From Prochilodus magdalenae (lineage: Eukaryota > Chordata > Actinopteri > Characiformes > Prochilodontidae), in contig JAMWET010001275.1 of assembly GCA_024036415.1 (NCBI GenBank), forward strand, positions 145,001-209,000: a DNA stretch of 64,000 nt. Reading direction: 5' to 3'. Both the position numbers and the translations under genes were made by a program. This document shows positions 1 to 14,000 of the stretch, piece after piece (within the stretch, counting starts at the first letter, position 1; each line of letters opens with the position of its first letter). The notes beneath the pieces were generated by a model that was given only the letters and a program-made list of their open reading frames with translations, made no database searches and had not been told where the DNA came from.

Positions 1-17
1 ATGAGAGACAGAAGGCC

Positions 18-84
<67 letters not shown>

Positions 85-210
85 AGAGAGACAGAGAGAC
101 AGAAGGCCAGAGAGAGAGAGAGAGAGAGAAAGAGATAGAGAGAGAGAAAGAGAGAGACAGAGAAAGACAGAAGGCAAGAGAGAGAGAGAGAGAGAGACAG
201 AAGGCCTGAG
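1..210. repeat. (GA)n microsatellite, interrupted
   Basis: Long GA/AG dinucleotide runs broken by short ACAGAGAGACAGAAGGCC-like units that recur four or five times, so the tract is a compound simple repeat. It has no coding potential and sits at the edge of the window. Confidence 0.95.
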
Positions 211-2075
211 TGAGAGCACTACATACCTATGACATAATCTCTCACAAAAAAGTTGACACTGTGCAGCAGTACTGTCAGAAAGGTTGTATTTATTTAGACG
301 GTACAGATTATTATCCCATGGAAAGAATTCAGATCTGACAGTGAACCAAAAGTCCATTCATTCCGGGTTTGGTTCCGAGACATTAGCCAGATAGCACTTA
401 GTAACTGATGTCGTAGACTGAAACGACATAGCTTTTTTCCTGAATCAGTGTAGCACTGAAACTACCAGGCTGAGGTCAACTTCCTGTTCGCCAGCTTCTT
501 GTTCAGATTTCCTATCCCACCGTAAATGGTGCATCAGTTAATACGCTCATCATCAAAAGAATAGTAGCACCCAGAAGGAAGTGTGGGGTTGCAATGCTAT
601 TGGGAAGGAAGATAAAGGCTACCAGGAACAATAAATGATGATACATTTAAACTGATCAGGGTAATATTTATTGAGCTGGACATACAGAAGTAGTGTCTCT
701 TAGTGTGGTGTTAAGCTGTTATGCTTGCTAACGCAACATGCCAGACATCTCGGCATCGAGTTGAAGAGGTTCCTAATGGTGGCTTCCACGCACAGATTTA
801 ATGGTCATATCCCCCAAGACAAAAGTGGGTCTTATTACTAAAGAGGATCCACTGCTAATCCGAGTAACTAATGACAGTCTGGCACGATACCATTGCAGTC
901 TTTGGTGATGTTGACGTGGTGTTAACAGCAGTCGTCATAATAATCTGTGTGCATGTGTCATTCAACTGACAGCTGACTGAAGTAGTGATACTAAGCTCCA
1001 GAGTGATATTAGCTCTGAATTAATAATACATTTACTATATAATGTTACTATTACTTTACCTAATGACGTGGGCATGCTTGGTAGGACCACTTGATGTGTA
1101 GAATAAACTGCTTGAATGGTTGTGCTGATTAACCAATTTGGGTTATGAGAAGTTTGAAACCCCAGATTTTGCCACAAACCACAAGAAAAGTGAAAATATG
1201 ACGAAGCCTGCCAACCGCCATTGCTTTTCAATGAAAGGAGAGGTCAGAGGGAGTGTATATAACTTCACTACTACTAGTATTCAGTGTTGGTCACTGTGCT
1301 GTGCTAAAGTCTTTGATGTCATTCTCGGCCTGCTGTCTTCCTACATGTATTTTCTCTGCATGTTTTAGTCAGTTTGAGACTTGTTGTATAAGGTTTGGCG
1401 CTCTGCCATTTCTAGATGAGCTGCTTTCCTGCTATTTGTTTGGATTGCGACCGTCATAACAGAGCTCTGATTGGGTTTTTTCAAAAGTCAGATCAAAGTC
1501 AGACTGATTGTGAAAAAGCCTTAAGGCCTTGTGTTTTGAACTACAAATTCTAGAAGTGTTATTAACACTAACATATAAGATCAGACAGAACACAGAGACG
1601 CAGCTCACCTTGGCTGCAGTGACTGTTGCCATCTTTCCAATTCTAATGATTGATTAAAAATCTACAGCCATTAGGAAACACTTTGAAAACAGGAGTGACA
1701 GACAAAGGGCAGAATGAGGCTTGAATTCCTGCCTCTCATGGCCTACGGTGGCTGGGAGATTAGAGAGCTCACATATTTGTGGAGCATTCCTTACCCTCAG
1801 GCTCTGGTGCCGACATGCATATTCTCAGATCAATGAAGCCCATGAGCTTTTTCATTATGTGGATCTTACAGAGCTGTGAAATGTAGCGATGTGTTTTTAT
1901 TATGTTATTGTGCAAGCGAGTTGAAGAATCTCTGGCTGGATGATGAGAGTGCCTGTATTTTTAGATGATGATTTTTCACTGTGTTGACGTTTTGAATTGA
2001 GCACATTGGCATAAACCCTGTATAAATCTGCTGTATAATCATATTCTGTCATTGTTTTTTTGCCTTGTGTTACAG
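211..2075. other. Non-coding DNA upstream of the first visible rapgef5 exon (probably intron)
   Basis: I read all frames for earlier rapgef5 exons (the DEP-like and linker region before the REM domain) and found none. The first visible exon starts in phase 2, behind a good pyrimidine tract and acceptor, so a coding exon must lie further upstream and this stretch is most simply its intron. It contains a dispersed repeat at about 545-958 and otherwise nothing I recognise. Confidence 0.6.
545..958. repeat. Dispersed repeat, copy 1 (shared with 42041-42263)
   Basis: The stretch opens with TCATCATCAAAAGAATAG and contains GCTATTGGGAAGGAAGATAA, then GCTAACGCAACATG and GTGGTGTTAACAGCAGTCGT. The same blocks in the same order occur at 42041-42263 in the last intron of the second ora gene. 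A similar opening (ACTCATCATCAAAATAATTG) starts the Tc1-like relic near 11221, so this is probably the end of a Tc1-like element, but no transposase reading is recognisable here. Confidence 0.6.
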
Positions 2076-5000
2076 AGATGCTTCTGGACGACTTCTTGCT
2101 GACCTACCTGGTGTTCATGTCCACCAATGACCTCTGCCAGGCACTGCTTGGACAATATCCTTCCTTACAGGGTGTGCAGAAACTGGAAGAATAGTGACTA
2201 ATAAGCAAATAGCTTTAGCAGCTGTCCAGCTCTAGTTAGTATAAACATCCATAATTCTGTTCATAGCTTTGCCTAGGCCAGAGCTGCTTTACTCCTTGTT
2301 TAGACATATTATGCAATCCAGAGTTTTTATAACATGCATGCACACCTGGCTTCATATATCCACATACTGTTGCTCTCGTAACCTCCTAACATGAGGTGCT
2401 TTATTGTAGAGAACCAGACACCTGTAGCCTTTAAAGGGAACCATGACTTGCATGCCTGAAACAGTGCCCATGTCCTTTGCTATTAAAATATGATGGACTG
2501 ATTGTTTTGTTCTGTGCTAGTGTTGCACTGTGATTGTACACACAGTCCTGTCACATTGTTATGACCACCAGCTAATATCCAGAGTAACCGACGTGTGCAG
2601 AACGGACAATATCTAGATGGGCTGGGAGTGACTCAATAAAATCCTGGTAGGTCCAGGTATCTGGAGCCAGGCTGACTGCAGTGCAACCAACAGATAAAGT
2701 GAAATGATGCAAGTGGTCCCACAGATGCTCAACTGGGTTCAAGTCTGGGGAAATAGTGGGCCAGGATAGTAACCGGATGTCCTGCTATTCCAACCAATAT
2801 CGGACATTTCTAAACGCATGACATGTCACATTGTCTTGCTGGAAGATCCCTTCCGCCCCAGGGAAGATAATCAGATTGTGTGGGTGTGCGTGATCTGCAA
2901 GGATGGTTTCATACCCAAATTGGTTGATAGTACCTTCCACATGGATGAGTCCCCAGAGAATGCCACGAAAACGTGTCTTCCTTCATGAGCTGTGCTATGC
3001 TCCTGCCGTTGAAAGTTGGAAAGGGTCATAATAATGTGACTCGACTGTGTAGGTGATACATTTAGATCAATTAAATAAATATTTATTCTCCTGGGTAGTG
3101 TTAGTTGGAAAGGCTGAATAATATATTAAAGATAAATTTGGCATTTAGCTTGCTGAGAGCGCAATCATTTGGTGCCACAGCAAAAATAACAACCTGTTAG
3201 TAAATTTACTTTAAGGTAAGGCTAAAATATATTTTTGATGTCTTGCTGCGGTTGTTCACCCCTTAACCTTCCCTCACCTATTGCACCAAGCGCTGTCGTG
3301 GCAAGGAGGAAGGAAAAGAAGCCCTCTACAGGAAGCGAAAGGTACTGCATCTGGTCTCCCAGTGGAGCTCTCTCTACAAAGACTTCCTGCGCGAGGAGGA
3401 ACATGTCAAACTCTTCATGAAGGTACTAATGAGCCTCAGCATTAATGCTGAGACGGTTTATTAAGACACGGTTGGTGTTTTTTGTATGACTGCACAATAA
3501 GCGTTTTCTTCATTGTGTCAGCATATGGTGACAAACAGATTTAGTCCAATACTAGGCTAAATACACATATACACTGTATTTAAAACACAGTTCTTAGTGT
3601 TATATATGGATTACTACTTACTGTATGCATTCTCTTGCCTCTTTAGTAAAAACTCTTACACCTGGTGTAAAGCTTGACAGTCAAGCTTGTTGAAGGTATA
3701 GCCTATTTAGCTGTAGTAGTTTAGCTTATGAATATTAGCAATGTGTTCTCATATAAGTGCTTTCAGAAAATGCTTGGTAGACTATTACAAATGAGGTGTT
3801 AGATAAATAAATAGACTTTAGAGCCCCAGTTTTCTTTCCAATGAAGTTAATCTTCTTCCTCTGGGCAACAATATACATGCATAAAGCATGCCTAATGAAT
3901 ACATTCCCAAAGTCTAATAAATAAATAAATGTCTGTCGTATTTCACCATATCGCTCTGCTCTCCATGTAAACTGGGTGATCTTAATCCTGTGTAACACTG
4001 CCATACACTTTTCCTAATCAATCACAAGGTTGAAATCTCTTGTCCTACCCACAAAGAACAGTGTCAGAGTTTGAGAAACCTAGCGAGCTAAAGCTAACCC
4101 AGCATAGCCAAAGAACGCTAGCTAGACCACCCGTCTGTGGCTGCGTGTCGAACAATCATTCCTTTATCTATACAGCAACTTTGATTGTTTGCCTGCACCT
4201 TCATCCACTCTGTGCTTTGTTGGTCCATCAGGCTCTATATCTGTTCATCTGTTCTTTCGCCATTGGTTTGTCTGTCTACATGTCTGTTTGTCCATGGCTC
4301 TTGCCGTCCAGTTACCATCCCATAAAAGCTGGATGATAATTTTAGACTAATGTGAGTGGTGTTTTTACCATAGGTATATGTCATTTTTTAAATACAGGCT
4401 TTTACTGGATGTTGGATATAATACTTAACACTTAGTTTGATACAAAACATGTTAAATATGACTTTACTCCATGTAAAGCCTGCCAACCATGTTCAGGTGA
4501 AAGCTAGCAACCAAGCAAAGGCCCTAACATGCCTACTGAGGTAGCTTGTTTATCTCAGTGTCTTCGTGTCATCCGATCATTTATTCATTAGTTTGTTCAA
4601 CTGGTCATGTCAGCAATACGCAGATGCGCATCAGCAGTACAGTCAATACAAAGCTTACCCTGTGACCCTCACCACATAAAAGCCAGAGAGTGTATTAGTG
4701 AGCATATATATTGTTCAGGTATCTGTATATTATATTTAAAGGCATATTAAAGACAATATTGATGAAATAGCTAGATGTTTCGCATGCCAGACAAAGACAA
4801 GGTTAAGCCTGCTGTAAAAAGAATATTGCATGGACCACTGAATAGACCCCCTCTTCCTCCTCCATTCCCACTCAACTCCCCCGCCTTCCCATGTGTGCGT
4901 GGTAACACAACATTGTTGACTCACATGGTCACGGCAGCAGATTAGTTTAGATCTCCGGGGAATGCCTCTGCCACATGCTGGGACTTGATGCTTTTAATCG

Positions 5001-8000
5001 TTTTTCTCCAGTCTTCCCTCCAGATGCCTTGTGTTCCGTCTCTATCCGTCTCTCTTTCTCCCCCCCCTAGTGCTCCAGCATGCATCCTGCCAGAGGCTAC
5101 AAACAAATACGACCATTAGGAGACTATTTAGCGTGTCTTACAGGGCTAAAGACATTAGATCTGTGTAAGATGTGAAGGGTGCAAGTTGTTCTCTCTCGCT
5201 GATAATGAAACAGCACGGGTGATTATAACAGTGCAGTTGACTGTATTAATGGCAGAAACAGGAGTGATGTGCGCGAGCAGATGGATCACTGTTATTTGTA
5301 GTGGGAAGAGCTGAGATCTCCATCAATCACATCCCACCGGTTCTTATACTAATGTGGAAATGGGATAGTTTACTGGTTTCCGGCTTGTTGTGAAGCTTTC
5401 AAGAAACTTTTTACCATTGTACGTTGCATTGGTGTGTCATGTTGGTTTGATCTGATGATTTGAGTTCAAAACATTGAATCTGTTTATAATCGACTATAAA
5501 AACATTCAATAAAATATGTACAGTTTTCCATGTTTTCCATACCAAATTGAAATGACTAAAAGGTCCCCAAGTGGTACTACCACAAAAGCGATGGCCCTGT
5601 CGACAGTAGATTGCAAGTGTGAGCCATATGACACATACCGCCCCCTCCTGTGCCTGTGCGGTACAGCACATGGATTCTTTTCTGGCTCCACCATGGCTCC
5701 ACCCACTCTCACACACCTGTAGCCGATCTAGGACTCATTAGGACTCCCATTAATTGCCCTGGTTTGCTCTAAGCCGTGTTTCCCTGTGTTTCTGGTCTGA
5801 GGATCTAGTTGTGGCTATGCCTATTTTCCTTGGATTGGCAGCTGCTTTAGTGTCTTGGTTTTAATGATCATGAATTTGTCTCTGATGATACCTGCCTGTG
5901 TTTTGATGTCTGCCTATTGACTATGATTCTTGGACAACCCTAAATAAAACCACTGTGCGTTTGCAACCTGCCTCAACCCCCTCATAACACTATGATTTTC
6001 TAAAACAAGTGGTCTCTCCTTCTTTGGGTGTCTAGAATCATCATAATTATCATATTCTTTATTAAAGCTCATATATTGAGGAGAATGTCATTTTCAGTGT
6101 AGCCAAGAATCACATGGGGAATAAAAAACAAGAAAGTGATAGCAGAATAAGAAATATGATAATAATACAGAAAACATAACCAATAAAACTGGAACCATAA
6201 AACAATAATTCAATAAGACAGTAAGATAATAAAACAGATCTTAAAGTAAAACGTAAGGGAATAATAAAATAAGCTAATAAAGCCACTTAAAAAAATTGAA
6301 AATGATCAAAACAAACTAAGATTACCAGCTACCTTAATTAAAACTGGAGTAAAAATAACTGGAGATTATTAAAACCTTTAGTACAGGGGTTCTCAAACTG
6401 ATCCTTAGGGATCTCCAGACAGTCCCCATGTTTTGCAATTAAGGTTAGTGCAAAAATAGAGACCATTTGGGAGTCCCTGAGTGCCAGGTTGAGAACCACA
6501 GCTTTGGTGAATCTTGTACTGTATTCCAGCTCAGTTGTGTACCATAACTAAAGGCAGATTCGTCCAGCTCAGTAAAAGCTATGGGTGTAACCAAGTCAAT
6601 TTAGGGACTTATAGAGCCCAGTACTCAGGTTCTGCCCCCTGTCCCCTATCACTGCGTTAGCGCAATCCTAACAAGTACATCTGAGGCTGATGTAACAGAA
6701 TTTTTAAATCCTATATTATCATTTTGAAAAGATGTAGAGCTTAATGTGTCTCAGAAAAATGATGTACTAGCCTTCCACCTTCAAGCTTGGTAGCACTGCA
6801 TGATGGGTGAGACCTCGCTAGCGGGTGGAATTGGCAAAGGTCCTAGAGACCTCTGGAGGAAAGTCATCATTCTGTAGTGGACATCATGCTACTAATAGGG
6901 ACGATAAGCTGAATCTAAGAATAAATGCTGTTGTTGAAAATCTTATCTTGCAGTAAGCAAAGGTGTTCTTCATTTTGCAGTATCCACTAAACGTGTTGAA
7001 TCGACTTCATAAAACTGGCACCCCCAACAAATAAACCCACACAAATCAGCAATGGCTGTGACAGTTGTAGGCTAGTGTTGTGTAGACAGTGTTGATACTG
7101 AACAGAATTAGCATTTAGCGGTAGCCTTGCTTTTAACGCTACGATATTTGAACGCACCTGAATCTTAGCTTCTCAGCAGTATGTGCGTATCTTTTTACAG
7201 TCACATGGTCCAGCGACTCTCAGGGGTGAAAATGTACACAGGACGTAAACGTGTCCAGGATGGAACATCTTTGTCAACCACAGACTCAGATGACAGAGAT
7301 TTTCTCATTTCTCTCAATAAGAAAACCAGCATAGACCCGCAGCCCCTCATTATGGTCATGATGATGACTACAGGATGACGCACGCCGTCACTGGTCTATT
7401 ACTGTATATGCAGTTTAGTCTTCTTCTCTGTCTTGACTTTTTGTCTTGTGCACACACACACACACACACGTACCCCTACCTTCTCTTGTAATAACCTGCC
7501 TTTCACGCCCACTCTGTGTTGCCATGGCAACCAGAGTGCCATTGCAGTGACAGGCTGTTCGCCGGTCGCCAGTATAGATTATTACGTGGAGTGTATCCCA
7601 GGTGATGGTTGCCTGGAAACTGGCGAGAAAGGAGTCGGTTGAGAGGGGTCAGCACAGTGCTGGGAGGACACAAGCCGTCATTTATACACCTACCAGCTCA
7701 GGGCTGTGTGCTAGACGGGGTGGGAGAGGTGAGGTAGAGGGTGTGTGTTGAGGGTGTCGAGAAATCTATTTCAGCGTTTATGACGACAAATGTTTGCGTA
7801 TTTCCCTCGACACACTGCTGGCCAGAGTACACCCATAAACCCCTTTACCCCACACATTTCAGGACATTGACATAATACTAAATTATCTTATCATATAGAA
7901 ATCATGTTGACAAGAGCTTTAAAGAATTTTATTTTTTGTGGAGGTGAACCATTTAACCGTGCGATGAACCATTCAAGCATTCAAACGGTTCTGTGTATTT

Positions 8001-11000
8001 GTCATAGCTCTACTTACCACTGTATATTAGGAAGCATTACAGATTTGGCGGTGTTCAGATCCTTGTTAGGAACATCAACAGGGCTATAAGGAAATGTTTG
8101 CATTGCCTGAATGCAGACATGTCATTGAGTTGTTCTATCCACATAAATCCCACTCTTAACCATTATGAGCTAAACTGTTCTAATATCAGTGTTAAAGGTG
8201 TGCTTCCACCCACACTGTGTGAATCTGCCTGTACAGACGCTGTACCGCTACGTACTGGAGGATGTCTATGAGTTCCCCACACTGGAGAAGGACCTGAAAG
8301 AGTTCCAGAAGCTTCTGCGCCGCAGACAGTGAGTTACGCACTATACCACATCACCTGTAAAAGTACTACAGCCTCAAATTCATTCTAAATCGCCATGTTT
8401 TGGAGGGAATGTACAGTAACACTTTACTGTAGGGTATTGTATAATAAGGCTACATTACACCTATGGAAGCTTGCCATGACCACTGATAATTCTGACCAGC
8501 CATTCTTAGGTTGCCAATTTTGGTAAAACAGCCATTAGCCAAACAGCCTCTGTACTAAATTATGCCTATTGGAAGAAGATTTATCAACATATATGTAGGG
8601 CCATGTCGGCTGTTCTGACAAGCTTATGTAGATGTCCTGTAGGCTTATGAACAATGCCCTACACTAAGGTGTTACCCACTGGACTCTGTGACTTAACAAT
8701 GCTGATCTTCTTTTTATCTGTTTTAAGTTTCTTTCTGCACCGTCTTTGATTTTTTGAACACACACCAAGCTTGTTTGATTGGCTTCCATGACATTGTATT
8801 ACATCCCCACTTTGCACATATCCCCAGTTTCTGGCAGCAGTTGGCTTAGTAGAATTGGGTGCAATTCGTGCAGACGGCTATAGGCCAGGTTGCTCCATTC
8901 AGTGGATATTTCTCAGCTTCCGATAATCCGGGCACAGGCTCTCTAATGCAGTTGAGCGAGGCAGGCCGGATGGGATGGAACGGCCCAGAGGAGTGATTAA
9001 GACAGCCGTGAAGGGGCTGTGGGGGGGGTCTACAGCATCACACCCAAAGCACTCTAATTGGTTAAGCAGGTGGCATATGGCCAGGCAGCACGGGACAGAT
9101 GGGTATTTCCAGATGTTTGATGGATGTGGGAGTGGAAATGATCCACAAAGGTCCGCCCACTAGGGCAGCTTACTTTCATGATAATTCAGCATAGTTCAGC
9201 GAAAAAGTTGAATTTGCACATTTCCACCCAAACAGCCGAGAAATGTTTGATGTCTAAGGTGTGGTTCTGGAGGTTTGCACTGGAACTAACGTAGCAATTA
9301 ACAAACACTTGTAGAATGGGCCCAAGAACAGGCTTTAGAATAGATGCTGCTACCGTTACAAGCTTTGCAATGCCCATTTTATTTATTTATTTATGTATTT
9401 ATTTATTTATCCCTTGTTGATTCCACAGTGGGGAAATTTTGTCTCCGCATTTAACCCATCCGTGAAGTGAAACACCACAAACACACTCACTAGTGAACTC
9501 ACTAGGGGGCAGTGAGCACACTTACCCGGAGCGGTGGGCAGTTAGGGGTTAGGTGCCTTGCTCAAGGGCACCTCAGTCGTTACTGTAGGCTCAGGGAATC
9601 GAACCGGCAACCCTCCGGTCACAAGGCTGGTTCCCTAACCTCCAGTCCACGACTGCCCCATTTTAATAGATAACAGTACATACTGTGTCAGAAATCAAAT
9701 AAACGAGTCTACTGAAGTCTAGAATCACTCACTCAACATGGTTTGTTCATTAGCCTCATAACTCCAGTGCAAGACTAAATAACAAAACTTCGGACAGAGA
9801 ATATTTCCTGGTTAATGGACCGCAGGGGCAATTGTGTAAATTAGTCTTTTTTGCTGAACTATTGCTTAAAAAAAAAAAATTCCACCAATTTTTGTTCCCA
9901 TTGTTTTATATGAAACAATTATGAATATGCTGCCTGATGCTGGAGACATTGATTTATAAAAGTTTCGAGATAAGCTGTTGGTGCAAAATGTATTATGTCT
10001 AATACTAGTAATACTAGCAAAATACTGTATTTCCCACAGAATTTTTTTCATATATATCATTCTTTAGCCATTATTAACATTACTTGTAGTCTTCACTCGT
10101 AAAAGCTAAAGGAAGTAAAAGTGTATTGGTTATTTTGGATAGGAAATAAAATAGCTGTATTTGTATTGTAGACACTGTCACTCTTGGTTCCTATCACTAC
10201 CACTATAAAGAAATCTGAATTGTTCAGTTTCTCTTTAATGAACAATAACATATTAAACCACTGTGCCAATGTATATCTGTATATGTGTACTTCTCAGTAA
10301 CAAACAAGTGCTGGAACTCCCCTTTACCTAGGACTTGTGTGACCTAGTCACTTAGTTGACTGGTGGGTTGTATCACAGGGTCTCAGTTTAATGAGGTGAT
10401 GTTTTGACAGAGACAAAACCTTCTGGAGCGAAAGGCAGTAGCTCAAGTTGTTCATTGGACGAAGGGTCACGAAACAAAGGTTTCCTTTTGGCCACAGAGA
10501 GAGATAAAGGTGTCTTTTATTCCTTCCCAGGACACAAAAACCACAGTTGTCATTGAGCACAAAGCTGTCAGTGAGTGTTACATTGACAGTGATGTTGCAG
10601 TAAAGCAGTCGCCTTCATCACAAACACCACTGTTTTGTGAAGCATGTCCATGATACAAGCAGAGAGAGAGAGAGTCATCCATCTTTTTCAGTTCCTGTGG
10701 CTGCCACTTACACGTAGGGTTCAGTGGCGAGTGGAAAACAGAGTCAGGAAGAGAAGTGGAGAAAAAAGACAGAAGCAGAGACAGAAAAAAAGTGCTAGAA
10801 AGAGCTAGAAAACGTCAGAGAGTGCGAGACTCGGATGTCTGGCAGGGGACTGCAGTCTGTGAGAGCACACTGCATTCTCTCATGTGGCAGATTCCTCGTA
10901 TGTATGTGCTAAATGAATACTCCTGCATTCTCCATTCCTCTATCTGCTCCATCTGTTGTGCATGGTCACTTATCATGGAAAACAGTTTCAACTCATTTCA

Positions 11001-14000
11001 TTGGATTTAGAAATGAAATTGAGAAAACAGGTTAATGTTTAGAAATCATTGGGCAACTGCTGAATTCCGAAAGTAAACATTTGCTATGTATTTTTGTGGA
11101 AAACTTACATGAATTCGTAGTAAATTAAATAAATTAAGCTTTGAATTTGGCCCACTTGGCTTCTATTATAAGCATATACTAGCTATGGTACTCTATACAG
11201 TCATACTGTATGTAGACAATGTATAACACACTCATCATCAAAATAATTGTTGCACAAGTAGCTGCACCCAGTAGAAATCAGCTGACTAGGTTTGACATTA
11301 TGAGACCCACAAGTTTCACACTCGGCCGTGAGCAAGTATGGACCTTGCCGCTGTACCTGACTGACTCAACAGCCACGATTGCGGACATTCGCCGAGCAGT
11401 GATGCCCTCCATGGGTCTAGCTGTAAGTGCCAGCACCATTGCCAGATGACTGCACAATGCAGGACTGCATGCACAGAGACTTTTACAACGAACTGTCCTT
11501 AACACCATGTCAACATCACCTGTCTTGACCTGAGTGACATACATTTACATTTATGGCATTTAGCTGACTCTCTTATCCAGAGCGACTTACAAGGTTAATC
11601 ACATTACAGGTGGGCCAGTGTAGTGTTAAGAGTCTTGCCCAAGGACTCTTATTGGTGTAGCACAGCATAGCACAGTCACCCAGACCGGGATTCGAACCCG
11701 TGTCTCCCACATGTAGTGTTGACTCCTTGGTGGGTAGTGGTGTTATCTGCTGCGCTACACCAACCACTCGACTTAGAATGGCAGTGGGTCATCTTCAGTG
11801 ATGAGTTCCGCTTTTGTCTTGGTGGAGATGACCAATGAATCAGTGTGTGGACGAATGGTTTGTGGTCACACATCACACATCCAGAAGGCCTGGTGTAACT
11901 CCACCTCCACCCCTACCACAAAATCTGCAGTATGTGACCAGAGTGGCTTTTCCTTTAATGTACGGGGCAAACAGACTTGATTTTGCCTCTTGACTGTTAG
12001 TGCGGGTGCGAAACGGGCTGCAGGGTGGCAACACTTAGCTTGTCTGAAATGTTGCAGTGCGGTGACAATCTCCACACCAGCAGCTGTGAAAAGGCCAAAG
12101 CTTAGCCTGTCTCCTTTCGTCTGTCTACTTCTCAGCTGCTCTCTTGCTGCCTGTGTAGGCGTAGGAGGCTTTTATGTTTCCTTATGCATTAATCTCTCTC
12201 TAATCATTTCTCTCTCTCCCTCAGCACCGTGGATGACTACTCTCCCCACCAAAAGGTAAGAACGGAGAAAAAACCTGACACAAAACAACAAAAGTTCTGA
12301 ATATTATTGGAGCCACATTATTCAGTTTTTTTGGCACATTTAAAAATGTCATTTACATGTTCTGAATATTTCATAATTAGTAGACCAATAGAAATGGGCC
12401 AAATGACATTTTGGATAAAATATATGTTATTCTTTGTTAGTAAGTGTGATACTCCTACTATTAAGGCTGTCATTAGTGATTACTTCTTATAAAAAGTCTC
12501 AGTGTAGGTAAAAGCCTTGTATTGCCTGCAAAGTGCTCGCCAGGACATGTTTACGAACAGTAAATATATTATATATATAATAAGCAGGGTTTCTCAAACA
12601 GGGTGCCACGGAACACCACTGGACCATGAACCACCCTTAGTGGTCTGTGTACCCGTACTCAGGTGGAGGCGGTAGTTTGTTGTGAACCAGAAACATCATA
12701 TATAACCATATTAGCGTTATATTAAGTATATTAATATAAACATGTATATGTTAATGTACACATGTACTAACAGTAGCAGGCTAATTAAACATGTGCAGGT
12801 CTTGATTTTTCTGGTGGGTCGCTACGATTTGTAGTTTTTATCAGGTGGGCTTTGGGTCAGAAAAGGTTGAGAACCCCTGAAGAGAACACCCTATTAAGCA
12901 TCAATACCACTATTCACAGACCATGTTTAGAAGTGCAGACTCTTGAGCAGCAAATGCTTTGTCCTTCAGAAGAAAACTTCTGTGAGGTCAACATGAAAAT
13001 AAGAATGAATGCAGGAACAGAATAACTGTGATAAAATATTAGTCCATTGTGTTCAACAGCTACGCCAATATAAGCCATGTTAGAAAGTTTACTGCTTCCC
13101 TGCTATTTTGACTTCTTCTCGGCAATTGTGTGCATTTAAATCTCACAGCTGTCACAAACAGGAGTGCTGAAGGAGGTCTGGGAAGTCTAGGCACACAATT
13201 ACGGATTCTTTTATTCAACATTTCTTCCCTGAAGAGCTTTTATGCAGCTCGCTTATGTTGAAAGGTAACCTTAAGGCCACAATTAGCTTGAGATTTATGC
13301 GAGTGACCACAGGCCTGTTTTTATGACCTAGTACATCTACATAACATTTTCTGTGGCTTGAGGCTTGAACACTGAATACAGTAACCTAGTTAAAACAGGC
13401 ACAAACTCTGTAAAAACTGGGCAAAATTTACCCACTTATCATTTTAAAACGTGTTTTTGTAAACAAATTATCAATCTATCAGTGACCAAATGTGGGACTT
13501 TTATAATATTTTGTAACTTTTTATCATAATTAAATGCACAAGATATTATCTTAAGAGAAAAGCTAGTGGCATGGCGGATGGAACCATGTAATGCTTTATT
13601 GCTAATTATGGAATCATTCTGGAATTCTCTGTTCACTGATCTGTGCTCCAGTGTTGGTTTACTGTAGTTACTGTGGCAGGAAGTTGCCTTGTGTCTTGCA
13701 GTGTAAGCTGACTGTTACAAGGGAAAACACTGAAATAACTGTATTTACGTCATTCATAATTTTAATATAATGTTTAGTCATTGCGAGGGCTTTTCAGTCA
13801 GAAGTCATTATTACTAATAGAAAACAGCAGATGCGAACTTCACATCAACTCCACCCTACTCATGATATTAAGCAACCACTCTGAACATGAGAGAACCGGA
13901 TCAACAGTGCCTCTCACAGGAGCGCTACAGAGCTGATTGAAGTGCATGCTGGACTTTGAGGCTCTGGTTCAGCTCTGAGCAATAAAATAAGCATCAAATA

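Noticed and set aside
2155..2173. GT donor after TCCTTACAGG as the end of the first visible rapgef5 exon
   Set aside because: Gives an unmatched PSLQG extension and poor donors; the AT-AC boundaries give an exact match to the family.
11537..11768. A real tRNA gene on the minus strand (A and B boxes present)
   Set aside because: The body beyond the B box does not fold as a tRNA, and the unit carries the SINE tail and has sister copies.
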